Assembly (NCBI GenBank): GCA_041946865.1
Contig: JBHGBF010000236.1
Location: 1-8,721 of the forward strand
DNA length: 8,721 nucleotides
Direction: 5' to 3'
DNA from: RPQK01 sp041946865
GTDB lineage: Bacteria; Acidobacteriota; UBA6911; RPQK01
The notes under the pieces: generated by a model
The model's database searches: none
Told to the model about the DNA's origin: nothing
Seen by the model: only the letters and a program-made list of their open reading frames with translations
Program-made: the position numbers and the translations under genes
Part shown: one piece after another, positions 1 to 5,950 of the stretch
How positions within the stretch are numbered: position 1 is the first letter of the stretch
How the letters are laid out: the number at the start of each line of letters is the position of its first letter

Positions 1-2
1 CT

Positions 3-146
3 TTGACCGCGCTCGTCGTCTTGCGCGACAAAGTAATTCAGCCGCCGCTCGCAGCGGCACGGGTTTGGCGGCATGAACATGGACATCACCCAGCCCTGGG
101 TTCGCGAACAAATGGAAAATGGAAAATGGGAAATGGCAAATGGTAA
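3..146 (+). CDS. Possible 3' end of a plus-strand gene, cut by the window edge
   Basis: One forward frame is open from the window edge to a TAA at 144-146. Its first part reads like a protein helix (LTALVVLRDKVIQPPLAAAR). The end then runs into the heptamer repeat and becomes low-complexity (NGKWKMGNGKW). There is no start codon in view and no domain I can name. It could be the tail of a real gene whose stop was displaced by the repeat, a decayed relic, or chance. It is the only plus-strand coding candidate and is kept only because it touches the window edge. Confidence 0.15.
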   Translation: MTALVVLRDKVIQPPLAAARVWRHEHGHHPALGSRTNGKWKMGNGKW

Positions 147-160
147 ATGGCAAATTGGAT
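113..160 (+). repeat. Tandem heptamer run, consensus TGGNAAA, six copies plus a degenerate end
   Basis: Units in order are TGGAAAA, TGGAAAA, TGGGAAA, TGGCAAA, TGGTAAA and TGGCAAA (113-154), followed by a degenerate TTGGAT. Only the fourth base varies, and it takes all four values. The unit matches the first six positions of the YGGYAAC heptamers at the far end of the window and differs in ending in A instead of C. It lies outside any well-supported gene, downstream of the VOC gene on the minus strand. Confidence 0.85.
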
Positions 161-181
161 TGGATCTGAGGCCTCGGCTTA

Positions 182-263
182 CGGCTGGTTACCCAGCCGG
201 AACATCATCGACAACTTTTTTGACAAACCGAGGCGCTAAGCGCCTAAAGCTGCGACGAGTCGC
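182..263. repeat. Cluster of three short palindromes, possible dispersed REP-like element
   Basis: Three inverted repeats follow one another: a 7-bp GC-rich stem with a TTAC loop (182-199), a 7-bp palindrome around one central A (231-245), and a 5-bp stem with a two-base loop (252-263). A T-run (216-221) sits between the first two. Such clusters are typical of extragenic palindromic elements, but copy number elsewhere cannot be judged from one window. Confidence 0.4.
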
Positions 264-392
264 CGCACTCCAATATACTAAAGCTGGGGAAGAGCGGAGA
301 GTCGTGCGGACCAGGCTGGGTCTTCCAGTTGCGGCGCTGCCGGTTTCGGAATTCCGTTAGAGTCACCAACGGGGCCGAGGGCATCCTGCCGT

Positions 393-419
393 GCCGGCCG
401 CGGTACTGCCACGGCCGGC
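393..419 (-). terminator. Strong GC hairpin downstream of the VOC gene, possible transcript end
   Basis: GCCGGCCG (393-400) pairs perfectly with CGGCCGGC (412-419). A C-A mismatch and a short GG/CC inner helix close the loop. It lies about 30 nt beyond the stop codon of the VOC gene on the minus strand, where a terminator for the gene cluster would be expected. No U-tract follows in either direction, so it is not a canonical intrinsic terminator. It may instead stabilise the 3' end of the mRNA or be part of the extragenic palindrome cluster. Confidence 0.35.
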
Positions 420-449
420 CGCGCTCCCAGGTTCATTCGTGCCGATCTG

Positions 450-932
450 TTACCTTCTGGATTGAGCCGCAAAGAACTCCGCTGAACGTTTCTTCATCTC
501 CTCGGGAGTCACTTCTTCAACGCGGGTCGCGATTTGCCACATATGTCCAAAGGGGTCTCGGATGGTTGACCAGCGATCTCCCCAGAACATGTTCGTCGGC
601 CTCTCAAGCGCCGTGCCTCCCGCCTGCGTGGCGGTGTTGAACACGGAATCGACATCCTGGACGTATATGAGAATCGAAACCGGGCTCCCGTTCAGCGTCT
701 CGGGTGACTTGCTGGATGGCATTTCGGGAAACTCATCCGAGAGAAAGATCTGGGAATCGCCGATCTGAAAGGCCGCGTGCATCACGCGCCCGTCAGGACC
801 CGGCATTCGGTGGAGCTCGTTGGCCCCAAAAGCGCGCTTATAAAAATCGAGCGCTTTTGCCGCGTTCCGGACGGTCAAATAAGGTGTGACGGTGTGAAGG
901 CCCTCGGGAAGGTACTTCGTACTTCTCTTCAT
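450..932 (-). CDS. PhnB-like VOC (glyoxalase/bleomycin-resistance fold) protein
   Basis: A 160-residue cytoplasmic protein of the vicinal oxygen chelate superfamily, closest in style to PhnB / YdcJ-type members. The N-terminal half has the opening TVTPYLTVRNAAKALDFYKRAFGA (two parts: TVTPYL at 14-19 and ALDFYKRAFGA at 27-37) and MHAAFQIGD around 51-59. The C-terminal half has the RDPFGHMWQIATR signature, followed by the usual EEVTPEEMKKR tail. Family members are metal-dependent lyases, dioxygenases or resistance proteins, or are uncharacterised; the substrate cannot be told here. The ATG start is fixed by AAGGAGG at 937-943, four bases upstream. A 94-nt gap separates it from xdhC, so it may be cotranscribed or have its own promoter. 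Length is normal for the family and nothing looks broken. The superfamily call is firm; the function is unknown. Confidence 0.9.
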   Translation of the reverse strand: MKRSTKYLPEGLHTVTPYLTVRNAAKALDFYKRAFGANELHRMPGPDGRVMHAAFQIGDSQIFLSDEFPEMPSSKSPETLNGSPVSILIYVQDVDSVFNTATQAGGTALERPTNMFWGDRWSTIRDPFGHMWQIATRVEEVTPEEMKKRSAEFFAAQSRR

Positions 933-1026
933 ACTGCCTCCTTAATCATGGGGATGCTGTTACCTTACCGGGAAGTCGACCAGCACTTCAAATCGCGTCG
1001 AAGCGTTCTTGCGCTGGATGACCGCA
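933..1026 (-). other. 94-nt intergenic gap between xdhC and the VOC gene
   Basis: This is the only sizeable gap among the six genes. It contains the VOC gene's ribosome binding site (937-943). I saw no clear -35/-10 pair and no hairpin with a U-tract, so whether the VOC gene belongs to the upstream transcript is open. Confidence 0.6.
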
Positions 1027-1851
1027 TTACCGCTTTTGCAGCAATCCCATCACAAACTCCTGCTTTTCGCTCCGTTTGTGCGTTCCCTTTTGCAGCGCAA
1101 TCAACTCGGCGGCTACGCTGATCGCGATTTCTTCCGGTGTCTCCGAACCGATCTCCAGCCCGATCGGCGCGTAAAGCCTGCGAAAAGCTTCGGCGGGAAG
1201 CCCCTTGGCCAGCAGATTGTTAACCAGCAGCGCAATCTTCCTGCGGCTTCCCACCATCCCGACGTATCGGGCGCTGGTCTGAATCGCGTGCTCCAGGGCC
1301 ACCTGGTCGTGGCGATGCCCGCGCGTCACGACGAGAATGAAAGTGTCCGCGTTAACGTCAAGGTCGGCCAGACCCGAGTCGAACGGCCGGCAGACGACCC
1401 GGGCGCCCGGAAAACGTTCCGGAGTTGCGAACGAGTCGCGATCATCCACCACTGTCACCTGAAAACCGAGCGGCTGGACCACATCTGAGATGGCGCGCCC
1501 CAAGTGTCCGGCGCCCAGGATGACGAGTTTCGGATCCGGCAAAAGGGGTTCCACGAAGACCTCCACGGTCCCTCCGCAGACGAGACCCTCGTTTTCAGCA
1601 TCGTCGTCGTTAAGCTCGTACTTGATCAGCTGGGCGCGGCCCTCGGCGATGGCCTTTTGACCCGCCTCCCAGACCGCCGCCTCCACGCAGCCTCCGCCGA
1701 CTGACCCGACGAAGGTCCCATCGTCCAGGATGAGCATTTTGGCGTGGTCCTTGCGCGGGGTGCTTCCCAGTCGCCGGACGATGGTAGCGAGCGCTGCCCT
1801 GCGTCCGGCTCGTCTCAGCTCGACAATGCGTTCGTAGATATCGACTGACAC
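1027..1851 (-). CDS. xdhC: XdhC/CoxI-family molybdenum cofactor insertion/maturation protein
   Basis: A 274-residue cytoplasmic protein with the two-domain layout of the XdhC/CoxI family. The N-terminal domain carries GSTPRK (29-34), the glycine-rich GSVGGGCVE (49-57) and GLVCGGTVEVFVEPL (about 89-103), including the conserved cysteines. The C-terminal Rossmann domain starts with LGAGHLG (112-118) and ends with the family motif APIGLEIGSETPEEIAISVAAE. In Rhodobacter capsulatus, XdhC binds molybdenum cofactor, promotes its sulfuration and delivers it to xanthine dehydrogenase; related proteins serve CO dehydrogenase-type enzymes. No molybdoenzyme subunit gene is in the window, so the client is unknown. 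The start is GTG, one base after the permease stop, with AGGAGGAAG at 1861-1869 upstream. The first internal methionine would cut into the conserved domain, so GTG is preferred. The symbol marks the family, not a proven xanthine dehydrogenase role. Confidence 0.9.
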   Translation of the reverse strand: MSVDIYERIVELRRAGRRAALATIVRRLGSTPRKDHAKMLILDDGTFVGSVGGGCVEAAVWEAGQKAIAEGRAQLIKYELNDDDAENEGLVCGGTVEVFVEPLLPDPKLVILGAGHLGRAISDVVQPLGFQVTVVDDRDSFATPERFPGARVVCRPFDSGLADLDVNADTFILVVTRGHRHDQVALEHAIQTSARYVGMVGSRRKIALLVNNLLAKGLPAEAFRRLYAPIGLEIGSETPEEIAISVAAELIALQKGTHKRSEKQEFVMGLLQKR

Positions 1852-1852
1852 T

Positions 1853-3298
1853 TCAGACTGCTTCCTCCTCGCTTGCGCCTTTCACCTCCACCGTGCGCTC
1901 CGCGAACCGCCGGTTCAAGTGGCTGTTCCTGTAGCCGTAGGTGAAGTAAATCACCAGTCCCACGACCATCCAGATTGCCAGCCGTAACCAGGTGACCGTG
2001 GGGAGGCTGGCCATGAGGTACAGGCAGGCAGCCATTCCCAACAAAGGGACCATGGGAAATCCTGGGACTTTGAAGGGTCGAGGAAGGTCCGGCCGCGTGT
2101 ACCGGAGCACCAACACGCCTCCGCAGACTAAGGTAAACGCCAGAAGCGTCCCGATACTGACCAGGTGCCCGAGTTGGTTGATCGGAGTGAGACCGGCCAC
2201 CAAGGCACAGGCTGTTCCCGTAATCGCCGTTGTCACGTGAGGTGTCCGATAGCGAGGATGGACTTTCGCAGCGAACGCTGGTAATAGCCCGTCCTTGGCC
2301 ATGATATAGAAAATCCTCGGCTGGCCGAGCAGCATGACCAGTATGACCGAGGTGATTCCCGCGATGGCGCCAAGCGAAATGAAAGCGGAGAGCCAGGGCA
2401 TGTTGAGCGTTCGGATTGCCAGCGCAATCGGCGCCGGAACCGCCAGCTCCGTGTAGTAGACCACCCCCGTCATGACCGCAGCCACAGCCAGGTAAAGGAC
2501 CGTGCAAATGGCCAGCGAGCCCAGAATGCCGATAGGCATGTCCCTTTGAGGATTTCGGGCCTCCTGCGCCGTGGTACTGACTGCATCGAAGCCTATATAA
2601 GCGAAGAAAATGACTGCCGCCCCCGTCGCCATCCCGTCAACCCCGAACGGCATGAACGGCTTCCAGTTGCTGGTCTTGACGTAACCGACTGCGGCCGCCA
2701 GGAAGAGCAGCACCACACCCACCTTGATGAAGACGATCGCCGCGTTGAAATTGGCCGATTCCTTGATCCCGATGATCAAGACCACGGTCAGAATGAGACA
2801 GATCGCCGCCGCCGGAACGTTAAATACACCGGCCGGCTCGGACCACGGCGAGCCCGTCAGCGACGTGGGAAGCTCAATCCCCATGCTCTGGAAAATCTCC
2901 ACAAAGTAACCGGCCCAGCCAATGGAGACTGTGGAGGCGGCGAAGGAATACTCGAGGATCAGGTCCCAGCCGATGATCCAGGCGAAGAACTCACCCATGG
3001 TGGCGTAGGCGTAGGTGTACGCGGAGCCGGAGACGGGGATCATGGAGGCAAACTCGCTGTAACAAAGTCCAGCGAGGGCACATGCGGTCCCAGCCAGAAC
3101 GAACGAGAGAATGATCGAGGGTCCGGCGTGCTCTGCCGCCGCAGTTCCTGTGAGGACAAAAATGCCGGCGCCGATAATCGCTCCGATTCCGAGCATGATC
3201 AGATGAACCGGACCGAGCGTCCGCTTCAACTCGACACCTGTGTGTGCTTCCCTGAGAATCTCTTCAACCGGTTTGGTTCGCAATAACCTGGTTAGCAT
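1853..3298 (-). CDS. APC-superfamily amino acid permease, cationic amino acid transporter (CAT) type
   Basis: A 481-residue inner-membrane transporter with about 12 hydrophobic segments and a soluble N-terminal stretch of about 30 residues. TM1 carries the unwound substrate-binding motif GIGAIIGAGIF (37-47). The TM2-TM3 region includes YSEFASMIPVSGSAYTYAY (80-98). TM6 carries FFAYIGFDAVSTTAQEARNP (231-250), typical of CAT-family members such as bacterial ApcT/YfnA-like proteins. A lysine at about 192 in TM5 (FIKVGVV) fits the CAT-type lysine that takes the place of the sodium site in proton-coupled relatives. It most likely imports amino acids by proton symport; specificity cannot be read from sequence. 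The ATG directly abuts the TGA of the upstream GT2 gene, with AAAGGAG at 3304-3310 five bases before the start, so translational coupling is likely. Length and motifs look intact. Confidence 0.93.
   Translation of the reverse strand: MLTRLLRTKPVEEILREAHTGVELKRTLGPVHLIMLGIGAIIGAGIFVLTGTAAAEHAGPSIILSFVLAGTACALAGLCYSEFASMIPVSGSAYTYAYATMGEFFAWIIGWDLILEYSFAASTVSIGWAGYFVEIFQSMGIELPTSLTGSPWSEPAGVFNVPAAAICLILTVVLIIGIKESANFNAAIVFIKVGVVLLFLAAAVGYVKTSNWKPFMPFGVDGMATGAAVIFFAYIGFDAVSTTAQEARNPQRDMPIGILGSLAICTVLYLAVAAVMTGVVYYTELAVPAPIALAIRTLNMPWLSAFISLGAIAGITSVILVMLLGQPRIFYIMAKDGLLPAFAAKVHPRYRTPHVTTAITGTACALVAGLTPINQLGHLVSIGTLLAFTLVCGGVLVLRYTRPDLPRPFKVPGFPMVPLLGMAACLYLMASLPTVTWLRLAIWMVVGLVIYFTYGYRNSHLNRRFAERTVEVKGASEEEAV
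1861..1869 (-). promoter_or_regulatory. Ribosome binding site for the GTG start of xdhC
   Basis: AGGAGGAAG on the minus strand lies within the last codons of the permease gene. The distance is 9 to 12 bases to the GTG, depending on which part of the purine run pairs. It supports the GTG start adjacent to the permease stop. Confidence 0.65.
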
Positions 3299-4357
3299 TC
3301 AGACTCCTTTGATCCTGGTCTCTTGTGTGTCGGGGTCCAACAGGAGCGGTGTTGGGGTCGTCTCTTTCAGAATGTAGGTCCTTTTCCCTTGGGACTCGTG
3401 ATACGTGCGTACGATTAGCTCGGCCACTAAACCGGAGAGAATGAACTGAACGCCGACTACGAAAACAAACACGGACAGAAGAAGCAGCGGGTTGCGGTGA
3501 GCCCGGACCGCATAAAAAAACCTTTGGTACAAAGTGACTGCGGCCAGCACGACACCCAGGGCAAAACAGCCGAAACCGAGGCCTCCGAACAAATACATCG
3601 GCTTAGTTGAGAACGTCCCCAGAAACTTGATGGTGATCAGATCGAGCAGAACCTTGACCGTTCGAAGAATCCCGTACTTGGAGCGTCCAAACTGCCGGGC
3701 ATGATGCTTGACCGGCAGTTCGGTGACCCGGGCCCCGGCCCAGCTGGCATAGATGGGAATAAACCGATGCATCTCACCGTACAGGCGAACGTGCTTGATA
3801 ACGTCGCGGCGATAGCCTTTGAGCGTGCAGCCGTAATCGTGCAGCCTGACGCCGCTGATCCAGCTGATGAGCCAGTTCGCCATGTGTGACGGCGCCACTC
3901 TTGTCAGCCAGGGGTCCTGCCGGTCCTTGCGCCAGCAGCTGACCACATCAGAACCTGCTTCCAGAGCGGCTATGATGCGCGGTATGTCCTCCGGGTCGTT
4001 TTGAAGGTCGGCGTCCAAAGGGATGATGATCTCGCCTCGAGCGTGATCGAACCCTGCCGACATGGCCGCCGTCTGGCCGAAGTTACGGACAAACTCGAGC
4101 AGGCGGACCTTTGGATCGGACGCGGCGATCTCGCGCAACAAAGCGGTGCTGCCGTCCAGGCTTCCGTCATCGATGAACAGGATTTCGTAGCTGCGGCCCA
4201 ACTCGTCCAGCACCAGCTTCAGCTTCTCGTGTAGCGGCTCGAGGTTCTCCCGTTCGTTAAAAACCGGGATGATGACTGACAGCTGAGGAATGCCTGCGAC
4301 CCTTGTTGGTGACAAGGTAGACGGCGCGAGTGCTGCGGTCGATCTGATATCCGTCAC
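3299..4357 (-). CDS. Family 2 glycosyltransferase, polyprenyl-phosphate type (DPM1/ArnC/GtrB-like)
   Basis: A 352-residue membrane-anchored glycosyltransferase. The GT-A domain starts at about residue 25 (QLSVIIPVFNERENL) and shows DDGS (63-66), the VRNFGQTAAMSAGFDHARG region (90-108) and the metal-binding DADLQNDP (115-122). A GRSKYGILR motif typical of polyprenyl-phosphate sugar synthases follows, then two C-terminal membrane helices separated by a short basic loop. It probably moves a sugar from a nucleotide donor to undecaprenyl phosphate at the cytoplasmic membrane face; the sugar is unknown. The start is GTG at 4357, with GAAGG at 4366-4370 eight bases upstream. This start lies inside the GT39 gene and creates a 101-bp overlap in another frame. 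A TTG 14 codons later could also serve but has no ribosome binding site. Residues 1-24 are a non-conserved extension encoded wholly within the overlap. Confidence 0.93.
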   Translation of the reverse strand: MTDIRSTAALAPSTLSPTRVAGIPQLSVIIPVFNERENLEPLHEKLKLVLDELGRSYEILFIDDGSLDGSTALLREIAASDPKVRLLEFVRNFGQTAAMSAGFDHARGEIIIPLDADLQNDPEDIPRIIAALEAGSDVVSCWRKDRQDPWLTRVAPSHMANWLISWISGVRLHDYGCTLKGYRRDVIKHVRLYGEMHRFIPIYASWAGARVTELPVKHHARQFGRSKYGILRTVKVLLDLITIKFLGTFSTKPMYLFGGLGFGCFALGVVLAAVTLYQRFFYAVRAHRNPLLLLSVFVFVVGVQFILSGLVAELIVRTYHESQGKRTYILKETTPTPLLLDPDTQETRIKGV

Positions 4358-5930
4358 TTTTTAAGCCTTCGATCAGAAAACGGGCAGTAGTATATATCTT
4401 CGGTCTGGAATCGACAATTTGCAGGGCGAGGCCCGACGCCGCACACAAGGCTTTGTAGTCCTCCGCCCCCACGATCATAAAGACCATCTTACCCGATTTG
4501 ACCCGGCTGACAGCGTCGGCGAGGGAGTACGACTCGAAAACCGGCCGGTTGAGATAGAACACCAGGCTCGGGGCAGTGAAGTTGAAATAGCCCGCCTCGA
4601 CCTCTTCCCCCCGTGCGGAAAACGCCTTCGTTTCCTGCTTGATCTTCTCGGCAAAGGCCGATACCGGCTTGTACGTCTCAAATGCAGGCAGGTAGCAGAC
4701 AAACGCCAGGGCGTAAGAGACGGCAAGCCCGCCGGCCGTCAGGTCGAAGCGGCGCAAAACCAAAGAAACGGCCACCACAGGCGAAACGAGCAGAGGCAAC
4801 CAGAGCAGACCTGCCGGGAGGATTCGGACAGCGAAAAGATAAAGCGCTACCATAGCCGCGGAGGTCAGCAGGGCCAGTATCCCGGAAAGCCAGCGCGGCG
4901 AAGCCTGCCGGCGCAGTTCGCCCGCCAGCCAGAGCGCGGCTGCCGGATAGGCGGGCAGGATGTAGTACTCCTGCTTGTTGTGGGACAGCGAGAAAATCAC
5001 GATGTAGCCGAAAACCCACAGCAGAAGGAGAAGGCGGCCATTGACAAAAGCCTCAGCGCAGCGTCCCTGGCGCAGCACTCCGCCCGCCCTTACGGTCTCC
5101 ACCCCGCGCCGGCAAAGCACCGCCACAAAAAGCAAGGACCAGGGGAAAAAATCTCCCAGGAATACCCCCACGTAATAGAACGCCCCACGAGCCGGCCCGT
5201 AGTCGACGTTCGCAAAGCGGCCGAGATTTTCCCTCAGGAAGAACGCGATCACGGGATCCAGCCCGAGCTTCAGGAGAAGCAACAGGTACCAGGACGAGGC
5301 CACGACCAGAAAAACCGCGCTCGGCAGGACCAGTTCCCTGATCTTCAGGCGCCGCCAGTCTCCGCTCACTATCAGGTAGACACTAAGAAACACCGGCGCG
5401 AGCAGCGCGACCGGCCCTTTGGCCAGGAACGCGAGGCCAAGAAGAACCGCCCCCATCAAAAGGCTTGCTCGCCGGTCACGTTTCAGCCAATCAAGGAAAA
5501 ACACCAGGACGGCCAGCAGGCAGAAAAGAAGCAGGACATCAATCAATAGTCGCCGGGACAGCATCAGCAGCCGGAAGGTTGTCGCGAAAACCCCTGCCGC
5601 CAGGAGCGCGGTTTCGCTGTCAAACAGCCGTCTTCCGGCGCTGTAAACAAGAAGGACCGAGCCGAACCCGAGAACCGCGAGGAGCAGCCTCTCCCAAAAG
5701 AGTGAGACCCCGAACAGGCGGTAGAAAGCACCGACCAGCCAGTAGGACAACGGCGGCTTGTTCAGGCGAGGCTCGCCGTTAAAATAGGGCACCACCCAGT
5801 CGCCGCGCTCCAGCATCTCTCTGGGGGTCTGCACATAAAACGCCTCGTTCGCATCCCAAACTGAAGACTCGTCGAGCGCCACGAAGAACGGAAGCGCCAG
5901 GATTGCGAGGAAAACGAGTCGTTTGAGCAC
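4257..5930 (-). CDS. Family 39 membrane glycosyltransferase, ArnT/PMT_2-like
   Basis: A 557-residue polytopic membrane protein of the ArnT / PMT_2 class, using a lipid-linked sugar donor on the periplasmic side. After a first helix (4-19) comes the family's periplasmic loop: WDANEAFYVQTPREML (25-40), GDWVVPYFNGEP (43-54) and NKPPLSYWL (57-65). About ten further hydrophobic segments follow, with FLAKGP in the middle, then a soluble C-terminal domain of about 140 residues ending in VYLVTNKG plus 13 less conserved residues. Against the ArnT motif D-E-x-R-Y-A-E, this protein has N28-E29-A-F-Y-V-Q, so the usual Asp is Asn, with Asp26 two residues earlier. The start is GTG at 5930: GAAGG (5937-5941) lies six bases upstream and an in-frame TGA lies two codons upstream. 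It is 20 nt downstream of mutS and overlaps the GT2 gene. The acceptor, whether lipid A, another glycan or a protein, is unknown. Confidence 0.92.
   Translation of the reverse strand: MLKRLVFLAILALPFFVALDESSVWDANEAFYVQTPREMLERGDWVVPYFNGEPRLNKPPLSYWLVGAFYRLFGVSLFWERLLLAVLGFGSVLLVYSAGRRLFDSETALLAAGVFATTFRLLMLSRRLLIDVLLLFCLLAVLVFFLDWLKRDRRASLLMGAVLLGLAFLAKGPVALLAPVFLSVYLIVSGDWRRLKIRELVLPSAVFLVVASSWYLLLLLKLGLDPVIAFFLRENLGRFANVDYGPARGAFYYVGVFLGDFFPWSLLFVAVLCRRGVETVRAGGVLRQGRCAEAFVNGRLLLLLWVFGYIVIFSLSHNKQEYYILPAYPAAALWLAGELRRQASPRWLSGILALLTSAAMVALYLFAVRILPAGLLWLPLLVSPVVAVSLVLRRFDLTAGGLAVSYALAFVCYLPAFETYKPVSAFAEKIKQETKAFSARGEEVEAGYFNFTAPSLVFYLNRPVFESYSLADAVSRVKSGKMVFMIVGAEDYKALCAASGLALQIVDSRPKIYTTARFLIEGLKSDGYQIDRSTRAVYLVTNKGRRHSSAVSHHPGF
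4366..4370 (-). promoter_or_regulatory. Ribosome binding site deciding the GTG start of the GT2 gene
   Basis: GAAGG on the minus strand lies eight bases before the GTG at 4355-4357. It sits inside the coding sequence of the GT39 gene. The alternative TTG start 42 bases downstream has no comparable sequence, so this site supports the longer protein and the 101-bp overlap. Confidence 0.65.
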
Positions 5931-5936
5931 CCATCA

Positions 5937-5941
5937 CCTTC
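5937..5941 (-). promoter_or_regulatory. Ribosome binding site for the GTG start of the GT39 gene
   Basis: GAAGG lies in the 20-nt gap after the mutS stop codon, six bases before the GTG. An ATG nearby (5932-5934) is in another frame. This arrangement suits reinitiation or coupled translation after mutS. Confidence 0.65.
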
Positions 5942-5950
5942 TCAACAGTT

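Larger units (their letters stand above)
161..449. other. Gene-free stretch with several compact inverted repeats
   Basis: No open frame here has protein character, and the short frames that exist overlap one another without domain signatures. Four inverted repeats are visible. CGGCTGG / CCAGCCG (182-188 and 193-199) has a TTAC loop. AGGCGCT / AGCGCCT (231-237 and 239-245) has a single central A. GCGAC / GTCGC (252-256 and 259-263) has a two-base loop. An 8-bp pair lies at 393-419 and is listed separately. The first three are clustered within about 80 bp, which suggests a REP-like or MITE-like dispersed element, but no target duplication or transposase was seen. Confidence 0.6.

Noticed and set aside
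216..245. Intrinsic terminator using the T-run beside the 231-245 palindrome
   Set aside because: The T-run (216-221) lies before the hairpin on the plus strand and would be transcribed as A on the minus strand, so it is the wrong arrangement for either direction.
73..360. Plus-strand 95-codon open frame at the left end
   Set aside because: It begins next to and runs through the heptamer repeat (NGKW peptides) and then the palindrome cluster; no ribosome binding site and no protein character.
959..1028. Minus-strand protein-like stretch after xdhC (NAVIQRKNASTRFEVLVDFPVR, shown as one 22-residue relic candidate in outline: NAVIQ to FPVR)
   Set aside because: Only about 23 codons, with a stop shortly upstream and no start codon; it could be a relic of a lost gene but cannot be distinguished from chance.
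2546..3286. Plus-strand 246-codon open frame antisense to the permease
   Set aside because: Low-complexity, strongly charged shadow of the membrane protein; the opposite strand has full APC motifs.
4419..5549. Plus-strand 376-codon open frame antisense to the GT39 gene
   Set aside because: Very rich in Q, R, K and E, the typical shadow of a hydrophobic GC-rich membrane protein read on the other strand; no motif is visible.
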